64,000 nucleotides of DNA, taken from positions 2,027,804-2,091,803 of the forward strand of contig VXAI01000039.1 of the NCBI GenBank assembly GCA_013399305.1. Reading direction: 5' to 3'. Both the position numbers and the translations under genes were made by a program. Positions 35,127 to 46,700 of this stretch are shown here, piece by piece. Numbering within the stretch: position 1 is the first letter of the stretch; each line of letters opens with the position of its first letter. The DNA comes from Rostratula benghalensis. Its lineage: Eukaryota; Chordata; Aves; Charadriiformes; Rostratulidae. The notes below the pieces were generated by a model. That model made no database searches and was not told the origin of the DNA. It saw nothing but the letters and a program-made list of their open reading frames with translations.

Positions 35127-36125
35127 GGGAGAGGGTTTTTTGAATCTTGGAATGTGAACATTTGTTCAAGCACTGGATGTCTGTGTCGTGAAATTCCTTA
35201 AAACAGGACCATTGCTGATAAGCAACATAATGTGCTCATTAAAGTACGGCACGCTGTTGGAAAAGGGCAAGTAGTTGTGTTCTGGTCTGAATCCTTTTTC
35301 TATGAATTTGAATGTATTTGAAGCTACTGTGATGGAATGCGAGCCTAACAGCAAATCTTTGCATACAGAAGGTCACCAAAAGCCAAAAAGTTTTAAGAAG
35401 TTAAGCTACAAGATGGAATGCTTTGTGACAGAAAACATGGATAAAGGCCAGTTTTTGTGTACATGAGATTCTTCCTAAGACTCAAGCCTTTGTGCTGGTC
35501 GGTTCCTCCTTCGATGTCAGAGTGAATCCTGTGGAACAGTGCTGAAAACGAACTTGGGTGATTGTGCTTTCCGTTAACTTTCAATTCCTTGGATTCAGGA
35601 ACTCTTTTTGCCTGTTGCGAAGTCCATTGCTGGCAATTGGACAGACTGGGAACTGCTGGCCAAAAAATAGTAAAAAGAGACATTTGCTGTTTGTGGCTGT
35701 CTTTAACCTCACTGAAGAATTTATAGCATGTTTGATGAATGTGTTATGTGTGTCTGGAGAAGGCTTTCTGCTGGGCAGGAGGCCTGTTCTCCAAGAATGT
35801 GGCAGCATTGTCTTGCATGCACAAGTAGATACAGCTGGTGCTGCCTCGAGTAGCACGGCTGGAGGCTGTGCCTGTTGGAAGGGCCATCAGTAACCTTTGG
35901 GATGATGACTACTCCTCACTTGTTTCGGTCACAAGCAAACTTGCCAGCTTTTGGTCGTACAGAAGTGCCATATATTTATGATACATATCAAGGATGTTTG
36001 CAGTTCAGCTCTTGAAGGCTGCGATGTAGTGCTGAGCACTTTCTTACCATTCCATGTTTCCACTGGTTTATCTACTACCAAATTACTTGAATGTTGCAAT
36101 GGCTCTGATTGAGCCATTAAGTTGT

Positions 36126-36180
36126 TTCCCTGCCTCCTCCTCTTCCTTCTCCTCCTCCTCCTCCTCTCCTCCCTCTCCTT
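36126..36180 (+). repeat. pyrimidine (CTC/CTT) tract in the 3'UTR
   Basis: A nearly pure run of CTC, CTT and CCT words of about 55 bases. In RNA it would be a polypyrimidine-tract-binding candidate; on DNA it is a purine/pyrimidine mirror-type simple repeat. Confidence 0.8.
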
Positions 36181-36323
36181 GTCAACGTGAATATTTAGCA
36201 TGAAACACAGAGCTTACGCATGACAATGGTTTTGTAGATTGCCTTGGTTGCTTTAAATGTGGTTTTTAATGTTTAAAGACTCTAAAGGATAAATTAAACT
36301 AGCATTTGATAAGCTTTTTACAA

Positions 36324-36329
36324 AATAAA
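36324..36329 (+). terminator. possible proximal poly(A) signal
   Basis: AATAAA is followed by ACACC and a T8 run, a reasonable downstream element. It would shorten the 3'UTR to about 1.2 kb and remove the Pumilio site. Confidence 0.35.
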
Positions 36330-37047
36330 AACACCTCTTTTTTTTCCTGCAGATACAAATTTTAACTCCTGTCAGATTAAGGTACAGAGAATGAGGGAAA
36401 ACTTGTTCAGCGTGCTGTGCATCTTCCCAAGAGAAATGTATGTAGGTGGGGAAATTATTGCCGTTCTCCTAAGCATCTTATTTTAAAAGTTGCCTTTTTA
36501 TTCACTGATGAGTGAAGCCTCATTTAAGAAAAGAATAACGAAAGGAATATCTCTTAGGACAGGTGGCATTGACTTCCTAGTGGTCGATCTGTTTGTCTGC
36601 TCTATCCCTCGGCACTGGGAATGAGCTGTTGAATTGCTGGCGTGCTCCTCCCGGGCTGGTGTCGGGGACAGCCAGCGTCGGGCTCGGCTTTTGGCAAGGG
36701 GCCTTGTGCTCTTCCCGTGCACCAGCGATTCTTGCTGCAGGCTTCGTACCCAGACACCAGAAAGTATTGCACAGGGCCTCTTGTTTGAGTCTGTCCCGCG
36801 GGGAGAATTTATATAGCCCCTTTTTTTGGCAAGGGCAAATTTTTGCTTGAATTCCTATAAGCTTTTTGGATACCACCTCCCTTGTGGGTCGGATACAGAA
36901 GCATCTCCCTTCTTATTTGTATCTGTGTGTATGTATGCGCATCTGCAAGAGCGGATGATTGACTTTTTTCCCTTTTTTAAAGAAAAGAAACGACAAAAAA
37001 TTTTATCGGTAGCAAGCTTGAAAAATAATTTAAACGTGTTTGGAATA

Positions 37048-37055
37048 TGTAAATA
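37048..37055 (+). promoter_or_regulatory. Pumilio recognition element in the 3'UTR
   Basis: TGTAAATA matches the PUM1/PUM2 consensus UGUANAUA exactly. It lies about 80 bases before the main poly(A) signal. Occupancy is inferred. Confidence 0.4.
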
Positions 37056-37134
37056 AATTTCTATAAGTCTGTGTAAAAGAAAACTGAATGTATTTAATGG
37101 AACATTTATACATTTCGGAGCAACTCGGTAGTTT

Positions 37135-37140
37135 AATAAA
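37135..37140 (+). terminator. FHDC1: FHDC1 poly(A) signal
   Basis: A canonical AATAAA is followed, about 30-70 bases on, by a T- and GT-rich stretch (CCTGTGGTACTCCTGGC and TTTGGTCCTGGTGA). That is the usual downstream element. Cleavage is expected at about 37155-37165. A further AATAAA at 37548-37553 is a possible distal signal. Confidence 0.7.
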
Positions 37141-38717
37141 GTTCCCGTTTCCTGGGTATGAGATTCGTACATTCTCCTTCCTGTGGTACTCCTGGCTTTG
37201 GTCCTGGTGATCTCAAGCGACTGGAGTCTGGGTGTAGGTGACTGTGGGAAAAGGAAGGACTTTACAGCAGAAACCCTGGTGTTTAAAACACTAGCCTTGT
37301 TTTTATACTAAGACACACAGTTTAACCTCAGTTTCTGAACATGTCTGAGGCGGGACTTTCGGCAGAGGTTCGGGTATAGCTGGGAAGGCGTTAGGTGGTA
37401 GATGCAGCACTTTGTGTACGCGTTGGATGCTGTGGCCAAGACAAATGCTCATGGCACTAACAAGTCTGGATCTGTCGCTATCTTCATGCCTTTTAGCTTA
37501 GCACACTTTATTGAGAAATCCTGTTTTACAACTCCCAGGACTTTGGAAATAAAGAATAGCCTGTTTTGCAGGAGCAGGTGGTGACATTTACGCTGCAATT
37601 CTGAATTTTTACATTTTGTCCCTTTCTCCTATTCTTTTTCCTTCTTTACTGCATACAAAAGAGCATCTATTCAGCAGCAAAAAAAAAAAGCGAAAGCCAG
37701 CCAGCCTCCTTGTCCTCAGGGAGCACTTCCTCCCCTCTGCTATGGAAATGATTTTTTGGACTGGAATTGCTGCTATTTGCAAACTTGTTTACCCCCTGAC
37801 TTTTCTCGTTTGGCGAGTGCCTCTCTCCCCCTACGGAGTGGCGAGCACCTGCTCTCTGCCAGCGCTGAGTGATGGCTGCTGGTGGAATCTACGTGGGAAA
37901 GCCCTTCACCATCAAAAGGTGTGTCTCAAAAGTTTGTTTTTGTTTTTGTTTTTTTTTTAAACTTCATTTTTATTTCAAAAGGGCTTATAATTACCAATTC
38001 ATTATTTAAACTACCAGCTGTCAGAGACAGCGGTGCCCTGTAGGTTTAATTTCCCATGTCATGCAATTTTCTCAAGCATGAGAAGGCCACGGGGCTAGCC
38101 GAGTTGCAGTCGGTCTTTGAGAAAGCACCAAGACCTTTTCTCCAGCTTTGGTCTGCTTGAATGGCCACCACTTCTGATGGCAAATGGGGCCCATCTCTCC
38201 CCTTTGGTGGCTGTTAAGGTGGCAGTGAAGTGGGGGAGACCAGGGGCCTATGGGGAGCTGTGGAGCTGGTGGAGATGGAGAGATAGGGGAAAGAGCTGTG
38301 GGAGTTAGAGGTGCTGATTCATACTTAGAGGAATTTAATATTCACATCTCATGTGGGAACTGCATACAAATGAGGGGCTCAGTGCATCCCTCGTTACAAC
38401 AGCTCATTAAATTATCAAGAAAGACAGAAAGAGTTCCCATCACACCTCCCACAGTGTACAAGCCCGGACTATGTCATTCAAAATAACCCATCGGTATCTT
38501 TCTCATCGTAGGGTATGTCTGCGTGGACGGATGCAGACAGCCACACGTTGGCAAGGACCTCACCAGACACCAGTCAGCTCCAGGCTGGAGGCCTCCGGCG
38601 CGTTGGCTGGGCCCTGACCCCGAGCTGGTAGAGCCCGGCTGGAATTGCAAACCTTCACCAGCGCCGCAGCAGAGCCCCGGCCCCCTGCGCCCAGCAGGAC
38701 CTGCCCTCTGAAAGCCA

Positions 38718-38720
<3 letters not shown>

Positions 38721-38747
<27 letters not shown>
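38721..38747 (+). repeat. (CTG)9 microsatellite
   Basis: Nine perfect CTG units, directly followed by CACGTG (38748-38753, a palindromic E-box). The surrounding 38560-38760 is GC-rich. Both strands read through it as homopolymer amino-acid frames, but no gene evidence supports translation. Confidence 0.95.
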
Positions 38748-38748
<1 letters not shown>

Positions 38749-39417
38749 ACGTGAGAACGTGATCCCCGCGAGAGAGGCCCAGCTACACAGGGCTCCGTTC
38801 AGATTTGGCTGCTCCATGTTTTCCATTAACTTGATACACGCTGTTTACATCCCACTGCCGCCAGTGCCAGAGATAGCTGCCTTGGGAACAGCTCCCTACA
38901 GGTATTGTTAGCAGCTGCTGAAAACAAAGGAGTTTGTTTTAGCCACGTCACTAGCTAAATAGCCAGAAATGCATTGCTTTTTTATTACACGGAAGCCAAA
39001 GTTAAAAAATTCTGCCTTGTTCTCCTGGCTGAAGGATGCGTTCTGCAAATGTTGCGTGTTGTTAAAGCTGGCGGCTGAGCACATGCCCTTGCAGCCCCAG
39101 AAGCAAGTGACGCTGAGGCGAAGGGCAAGTGAAGGTTCTTGCTGCAAGAAAGCACCTTTCTCTTCCCAATGTGTGACCAAGGCTACTTGCACTTCAGAGA
39201 AAATTGTTTCCAGCCAGTGGTTGTTCCTTGCCTCGTGGTTGGTTTCCTGTGTCCTTTCAGGTGAAGGCTGAGGGTGGAGGATGTGCACTGCCTCAGCGAG
39301 CGCCTTGCTGCCATTAACAAAAGAAAGAAAAATCCTCATCAACCTCCAGCTGCTGATGTCCTTCCTGGTAGCGCTGCACCACTAGGCAGCAGGGAGGGGG
39401 CATTAGCAGGTTGACTG

Positions 39418-39438
39418 TGGTGGTGGTGGTGGTGGTGG
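39418..39438 (+). repeat. (TGG)7 microsatellite
   Basis: Seven perfect TGG units in intergenic DNA. Confidence 0.95.
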
Positions 39439-39756
39439 TGTTTTGGGTGAGGTTTGCTGTGGCTGAGCAAATGCCCAGCAAGGGTGGCTTTGTCTGCACG
39501 GAGGGGAGGGAGTTACACCCGCTTCTGAGACCCTTCACCCCATCTGAAGCAGAGGCTCTGGACAGACTCCTTTTGAACAGAAATGTGTCCCTTCTGCTTT
39601 GATCAGGCCTGAACAACAGCTCCTTTTTTATCATATTTCACACTTATGTACTGGGATACATAAGGAAAAAAAAAAAGGCAAAAATCTTTGATGCCTCCTC
39701 AAGGGTCAAGGGCAAGAAAGATATGAACTCAACCTACTTTTTTCTCTTTTTTTAGT

Positions 39757-39774
39757 CTTTTTTTTTTTTTTTTT
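39757..39774 (+). repeat. poly-T tract
   Basis: About 18 T in a row, preceded by other T-rich runs from 39738. No element body was recognised next to it. Confidence 0.9.
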
Positions 39775-41259
39775 AAACAATAGGACTTTGATAAATAGAG
39801 CAGGTATCTTTGAATAACCCTCTGCTGTACAGGGGCACCAGATATTTTCAGCAGCTGCAGGGATCTAGCAGCAAAATAGGCATAAAAGCAAGAACTCTGT
39901 TTGGCTCCAGAGCACATCCAAGTCGCTGTTTCCTCTTTACGCTGAAATACAAATCCTGGCAACTAAGCACAGGCAGCGTTCACTTGGGCACCCAAGAGGA
40001 GCTGGCTAGAATATACTTGATTCCACTTCTGAATGATTATTTACAATTCATTTCGTTTCCCACCGCTCCTCCATTTCATCGCCACGAGAAGTAAAAAAGC
40101 AAGAGAGAGCAGTCAAGCCAGGCATCCTCTCCCTGGTGCTTAATCCTCAGGGCCCTTTGCTGTAGGGCGAGAGAAACAAATGAATTGAGTGCCCATGGAC
40201 CTGCTCGATAGTTTCCTCAAAAGGCTAAGGTTTTCCATCTTTCCGGTGGGCTAGCACTAGCTCTGGGAAGGAGGTGGATATGTTTCTAAGATGGATACAG
40301 GCACATTAGGTGTTATCAATTATGGAAGTGCAGCAACAGATGTGTTCCCAATGGAAATCAGGGAAAGGTGCATAAGGGAAAATGGGATGATGCCAAAGGG
40401 ATAAGCACAACTGGAGACAAGTTTTCAAAAACCAGTCCTTCTCTATCATCAGCATCCTCATGCTTCCCTGAGCGTCTGCTGGTTCCAGCAAGTCCCGGTT
40501 TAAACCACGGTCTCCAGGGGAAATTGGGGCTCCCCTGTGCCTGACTCCATGGAATGGCTGCAGGAAGCATTTCACTGGGAACTGCTGGAGCTGCTTGAGT
40601 TCTGGGGCTGAAAGTCTGACACGTTGCTAGCTTTGTGGTTTGGTTTCTGGTGTTTCTCACGCAGCATTCTAAACTGACTCAGACGTATTCCCTATGCAAA
40701 TCTTTAATCTCCTTTTTTAGGATGAAAAATGGGTGTAAATGTGGTTTTCATTTCTCCCCACCCTTTTACAGCTGTATTTGCCCCTTTATGTCCCACGACT
40801 GCTTCCTCCCACTCCTATTTCCTCTATTATAAATTTCCATCCTCCTCTATTAAATTTTCCAAGCTCCACTAATAACTCATCCCTCTTCTTTATCCTCTCC
40901 TCACAGAGCAGGCTTTCTGTATTCTTCCGCTCGCTTCATCCTGCTTTCTCTCCTTTTCCTGACTCCAGTGGCTGTTTTGCTCCATCTCTTGCTTGCTTCT
41001 TTCTGCCAACGCGAGCCTTTCCCCAAACGTCTGTCTGCAAAGTCTGCAAGCTGAGACTTCTCACTCCCAGCTTCCAGTAAGGTGGGGGAATAGAGCAGCA
41101 AAAATGGACTCAAGGTGTGAAGCTTTACGTGTCTGGATTTTGCAGCTCTGCCTCATGGCTGCGAGCGAGTAGCTGGAGGAGGCGATTACCGAGCAGAAGG
41201 GCATCTTCGCATCTTTTCTATATGAAATTCACTCACCCCCCTACACCAAGCAGCCTACA

Positions 41260-41276
41260 GGGGGGGGCAGGGGGGG
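41260..41276 (+). repeat. G-rich tract with G-quadruplex potential
   Basis: A run of eight G, then CA, then seven G. Together they supply four groups of three G with very short loops, so a single-strand G-quadruplex is possible. Confidence 0.6.
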
Positions 41277-41857
41277 AGAGCTGAGGTCATGGGCTGATTC
41301 TGCAGAGGTGGGTGAGGAAAGTTTGTTCAAATAAAGGTGTGAGTAATTTAGCTCTGCGGTTCCAGTCTAAAAAGCCCTAATGAAAGACCGTCGACGACAG
41401 CTTAAAAAGCCGTTTGGCGAAGTGGCTCCAAACCCCGCCCGTAATCTTGGTACCACAAGCAAATAGATCTGTGCTGTCAGTTCGGGGCTGTTTCACTGTG
41501 CATCAGAGCAAAATAATTGTATTATTGTTCCTTAAATTAGCACGTAGCTTTGCATGGCATCAGCTAAGGCCCCAGTAGATTTTGCGTTTCTCTCAAAGAG
41601 TGAAGACCAAGACTTTTTTATAACATGAGATGGCATTTGGAGAATATGTACTCATTTTCCCTTCTGCTGGAGGTGACTAACCACTGCACAACATGGAGAG
41701 CAATTGGAAGGCATGCATGCTGTATTTATATAGGGTATGCACTGTTTATTGCTACGAGTATTCTGTATTCACACGTGTTCTTTCTAAAAAGAACTGAATC
41801 CTGTTTAAGGCTGACTTTCCTCCCAGGAGGTTATAGCCTACACCATTGAATAGCTGA

Positions 41858-41917
41858 GCTGAGAAGGCACCTCCAGAGGTCACCCAGCCCAGACTCCGGC
41901 TCCAAGAAGAGCAAACT
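41858..41917 (-). mobile_element. degraded CR1 scrap (reverse orientation)
   Basis: CACCTCCAGAGGTCACCCAG and the following CCCAGACTC..AAGAAGAGCAAACT resemble the complement of the CR1 3' region, where the consensus reads as a group of words around 'dctctggaggtcatctagtccaac'. Only about 60 bases are recognisable and the call is by eye. Confidence 0.5.
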
Positions 41918-42994
41918 TCACATATAGGTCACTTTCCTGAGAGCTGCAGGGGGTTCTTGGCACACAGGGCTTGTAAGAGGGAGGTGTGTGATTCTGCTAC
42001 TGAAATGAGAGTGCTGAAGATGGGAAAACACCGGTGACAATGCTGGTCTTCTCTATGGCTTCAAAAATCTTTGCCACCTAGTCCAAGGAATATATAGCGA
42101 TTTTTAATGCTAGTCTGCCTTAGGTGGCTGGTGGTGATATGAAGTAAGTAAAGGCAGGAGTTGGGAAAGAAATCTGATGAAAAACTGGAAAGCAGCAGGG
42201 AAGATATGGGGTGTAAGAAAGAAATAAATTTGTGGCTTGAGAGAAACCAGAGGGGAAAAAAACCCAACACTGAAAGTTACAAAGGCCTCTGAGAAAGGGT
42301 GGATATTTGCAGTCCGGATGAAGACAGAGGAAGAGAGGTGAGAGATTTCAGTAGCCAGGCATCAATCTGTCCAACACTGCCAACCTGAACACATGTGAGT
42401 GTGGGCAGCAGCTGGCAGCGCCCTGATCGATCCATGGGAAACAGGAATCGTCCTCATGAGCTCAATAGCTCAGCCCTTCATGGGAGATGTTTGCTGATCC
42501 TCTTCTTCAAGTAGAAAAGTAAGTTACAGTAAGTATTCCTGATGAGCAGCTTGTGTCCTGCAGGATGGGATGCCTGTTTATGCATCTATGGCAAGTCTGC
42601 TGATAAGTGCAATGCTCCTCATGCATATCTTTTCTTGCAACACAGCTTTACAAATAAAATCAGCACCTCCACACTTAGAGTAGACCCACTGTGGTCACCC
42701 CAAGTAACACAAATGCTCCTACTGAGTGTGTAAAGCATCAGACAACTGGTAAGCCCAGACATCTAGCAAATATTTTTTTCATTGCAGCAAAATACTGCCT
42801 GGATTGCTCTGAAGGATTCGATGCAATCTGTTGCCAGAGACTTGTAACTCAACTGGATGGAGCGTGGGCTGCACCGCATGGCAGCTCCTGCTGGTGCTTT
42901 CAGTGGTGAGAGGTTCAGTGGAGATAGTCCCAGATCATGCTCTGCAGAACCTCATATTGAGTAAAGCAGCAAGGAGATGGCTGTAGGAATAGCC
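41918..42994. other. intergenic stretch
   Basis: No gene, RNA or repeat recognised. Short open frames only. Confidence 0.6.
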
Positions 42995-43744
42995 TGATGA
43001 AATTCAACAATAGCAAGTGTAAGTCGCTGCACCTGGGAAGAAACAACTCCCTGCACCAGTACAGGTTGGGGCTGACCTGATGGAGAGAAGCTCTGAGGAA
43101 AAGGTCCCTGGAGTCCTGCTGAGTAACAGGATGACCATGAGCTAGCAATGTGCCCTTGAGGCCAAGAAGGCCAGTGGCAGCCTGGGGTGCATCAAGAATA
43201 GTGTGACCAGGAGGTCTAGGGAGGTCACCCTGCCCCTCTACTCTGCCCTGGTGAGGCCCCATCTGGAGTATTGCATCCAGTTCTGGGATCCTCAGCAGTT
43301 CCCTGTCCTTCTTGAACTGGGGAAGGTACAGCAGAGGATTACAAAGACAATTAGGGAGCACCTCTCTTATGAGGAAAGGCTGAGGGATCTGAATCTTTTT
43401 AGCCTGGAGAATCCTGAGCGGAATGGGATCATACTTAATGTGTGGGTGTCAAGAGGATGGGGCCAGTCTTTTTTCAGTGGTGCCCTGTGACAGGACAAGT
43501 GGTCACAAACTTGTACAGAAGTTCCATCTAAATATGAGGAGGAACTTGTTTACTTTGAGGATGGCAGAGCACTGGAACAGGCTCTCCAGAGAGGTGTTGG
43601 CATCTCTGTCTCTGGAACCATTCAAAACCTGCCTGGATGCGGGTTTTGTGCAACCTGTTCTAGGTGGATCTGCTTTGGCAGGGGGTTGGATTAGATGATC
43701 TCCAGAGGTCCCTTCCAACCCCATATCATTCTGTGATTCTGTGA
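42995..43744 (+). mobile_element. 5'-truncated CR1 LINE
   Basis: About 750 bases of the CR1 3' part. The reverse-transcriptase end is visible in the frame near 43203-43400 as LYSALVRPHLEYCIQFWDPQ, followed by the conserved ERLRDLNLFSLE. Continuation jumps to another frame (MRRNLFTLRMAEHWNRLSRE near 43536), so the copy is frameshifted and dead. The 3' end reads GGTTGGATTAGATGATCTCC, then CCTTCCAACCCC, then ATTCTGTGATTCTGTGA, the CR1 terminal repeat. No endonuclease or ORF1 part is present. This element is the main evidence that the host is avian. Confidence 0.93.
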
Positions 43745-46700
43745 AAACATGAGTGCTCAAGCTAAGTCTTAAACCCTGCCCTCCCCATCTTACAGTAGGT
43801 GCATAACCGATTCTCACTGACCATTTGTACCCACTAAACAAAAGAAGCAGCCAAAACCAGAGCCCTGCAAGACAGACAGGTTTCCACCTGGAGATACAGC
43901 ACAGAGGCAGGGGTGAGTGGCCCAGAGTGGGGTGTTAGCAGGGAAAGCTCTCTGAACTATTGTGAGAAATATCCCTGAAGTCACCGGCTGCAATTCACCA
44001 GCTCAGCAAGTGGAGGAGAGTGTCCACCGGGCACAGCCCCAGGGTCCCTGGGAGCTCTGGTGTCTCTGACCCACACCAAGATGGTATCTGAAATAATGTG
44101 AAATGTGGTAAAGCAACCCGTGGGAGAAAGACCTGGAAATAGAGCAGGAGATGTTTTGTAACTGTAGAAGCAACCAACAGTATCAGAATGTAAAGCAGAG
44201 ATTTGTGAGAATATGTAGCTTGAAAATTCAGCATGAATCGGCAAAGCGGGTCTGTGACTCATCACAGCAGTCCATTGTACGATCAAGACGAACCTCTTGT
44301 TTAATGAAAATACTTCTCTGAATAAGTCTCATTTAATCTATGGTAAATAGCTCTGAATAAAATGTCCAGCCTTAATATACAACATTTTAATTGTCAGAGA
44401 CGTCACCCCAGCCTTTGGTAAACTGTTTGAACAGATAATCAAGCTCTCTGTTTAAAACTGTCACAGTATTTCTAGCACAAATTAATCGGGGTGGAGCGTC
44501 TAATTGCTGGTAACTGGATCTGTTACAATGCTTGGCTGCCAAGCTGGCAAGCTCTTATTATTGGATTTCTGCTTCTTGGATTAAGCCTTTGCAGAAAAAA
44601 GGAGCTGTGATTTTGCCCGGTGAAGACCCGTGGTGTCTCTGAGACCAGCCTGAGCTCCAGAGCAGGCAGGGTGTGGAAACACATGGGGGAGGGCATCCTA
44701 GTGTGGTCCCACCAGCAGCCTGAGGCAGGGGGACCTTATTCTAGTGGGTCCTGGTGGCATTTGGCATTGGGGTCAGTTTTCCTGCTTGCAGGTACCGGAT
44801 CTCAGCCTCTGGCCGGTCCCCCCAGGGGTACATGTGGCCAGAGGCTGCCCTGGGAGCGTGTCTCTGGCCAGCAAGTTGCCACTTGCCCACTGGCCTCAGG
44901 AGAGACCCATAGGAGCTGTTTAGAAACCTGCTCAGCTGAGTTTATTTTGACTTGGGGTGGAAGCTCAGAAATGTGTTTGCTGCAGTGGTTTCCCAAAACC
45001 ACTCTTGGTAACCCGAGTTTAGGCTCTGTCACATCAAAGATTTGCTGAACAAAAGGGATGTGTTTTAGAACTACATGATGGTTGTGTTTAAATATTTATT
45101 TTTAACATCCACTATCTGGCCAGTTACAGAGCCTGAATACTGCTAGAAATCACCAGGGCTGTCTCTTGTCAGACCTGTTGTACTTGCTGTTCCCTTCTCC
45201 CTGATGGGGACAATGTGGCCACCAATAAACAACATCAACTCACCCCTTTCTTCTCTTCTGGAGCTGGCCTACAGATCTGTGGCCTTGTCCTGCTGTCCCT
45301 CAGACCAGGAATATGCATTTTTTTTTCCCTTCCTCCTCCCTTTGGACTGTGCTGGGTGTTCTGCAGTTAAGGAGACAGTGATAACATCTGATGATTCATT
45401 TACTGATACCCTTAAAAAGGGAGCTCTGACTCAGTCCCCTCTTCTCCTGGGCTTCCTTCTCTCCTTCCCTTATGCTTAGGCTGATGAGGAGCCTGGAATG
45501 ATTCTGCAGATTAAATGGTGGCTATGCCACCTGCTTCTCAATTGACTATTTTTTCTATTTTAAGGCTACCTTTTAGAAAGAGGGGACTCCTTTTTGATTT
45601 CTTTTCCTTTTTTTCCCCGATCTCTTCCTTTTTTCAAGCCTATGATCCCTCCTGTTCGCGGTGCCACGGAAGTGAGACTTCTCTCAGCCGAGCGTGACAC
45701 CTCTGGTGCAGCGCCTCGAGGGGACTATAAAACAGATGGCCTCGTCCCAGGTCAGTTTTCTTTATTGATGTTATTGTGGAGCCTGTGCTATGGCAACCGA
45801 AGGAGTTATATTCTTTGGAGCTGGAGCGGGGCGGAGGGAGGAGGAAGGACTCTGCCTTTTGGGACCAGCCCAGCTCCAGCAGCCACGGCTCGGCCGGCGC
45901 CCCACCAGCTCGCTGTGGCACAGGGTGTTTATCCAGGGTGGCGGTGAGTCACGGGGGCCATCCTCCACCAAAGCCACCTCCGGCAGCTTCCCCATGAATC
46001 ACCGCAGCCTGAGAGGACTTGCAGCAATTCCTGGGCCACCAGAAGGATGATCTCATTGTTGGCTGAGGGGAATAAGGATAAAGTCACGTGGAGCTCTGCT
46101 CTCAGAGACGGGGATAATGGCATCCCAGCAAAGAGTTTGCAGGTGACGACAGTGGGAATGTGATTCAGTGTTACGGGACCAAACAAGGCAGAGATCCTTC
46201 TTGCAGGGGAGGAAGGAAGAGACTGCAAGATGCACACAAGGAGTTCAACATGGTTTTCCTACCGACCCCCATCAAGGCAAGGAGGAATGATATGGCATAG
46301 GGTCCACAAAGGACTTAGTTTTTTAAGTATTTCTCTTTGCATTGCCTGTTTTAATTTATTTTTATGATTCTTCAGGTGGTGTTGCCTATCCTGAGTGATC
46401 ACGACATGAAGACTGATGACATAATCTTTGCATACTGGGTCCTGCCCGTGGAGCTGAGTTACTGTGGTACTGGTTCAAGCTCACTCTCCCAGCCCAGCTG
46501 TGAAGAATTTGCTCAAGTTTAACTCCAGATGAAATCAAACGCTTTTGCCTCCTCTAAAAAATTAATTCATGGCAGTTTTCCCTTTCCATTGCATTTGTCA
46601 TTATTTCAAAGATGCTGTCAGTTTCAGAGCAGGCATCAAATGGTCTTTTCTGATTTTAAATTTAAAAAATAATAACCCTGTTCTCCCCTCCAAAAAAAAT

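Larger units (their letters stand above)
35127..37160 (+). other. FHDC1: FHDC1 3'UTR
   Basis: The untranslated tail runs from the TAA to about 20 bases past the AATAAA at 37135. It contains a C/T-only tract at about 36126-36180, a GC-rich patch at 36600-36760 and a perfect Pumilio element, TGTAAATA, at 37048-37055. Open frames here, on either strand, show no domains. Earlier and later AATAAA hexamers (36324, 37052, 37548) could give shorter or longer tails. Confidence 0.75.
37161..41857. other. intergenic, downstream of FHDC1
   Basis: No gene is supported. It contains simple repeats, listed separately: T-rich runs near 37940 and 39757, a CTG run, a TGG run and a G-rich tract. A GC-rich pocket at 38560-38760 surrounds the CTG run. 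Sequence at about 41340-41600 is repeat-free and looks like a candidate conserved element. Confidence 0.6.

Noticed and set aside
34538..35173. 211-codon minus-strand frame opposite the last FHDC1 exon
   Set aside because: It is an antisense shadow of a real coding exon with low-complexity composition.
43203..43698. CR1 frames at 43203-43490 and 43423-43698 as host genes
   Set aside because: They are pieces of one dead, frameshifted CR1 reverse transcriptase.
45726..45752. TATA box followed by ATG GCC TCG TCC CAG and a GTCAGT donor as a TRIM2 first coding exon
   Set aside because: A TATA-driven start would lie about at or after the donor, and the five codons do not match the TRIM2 N-terminus I know.
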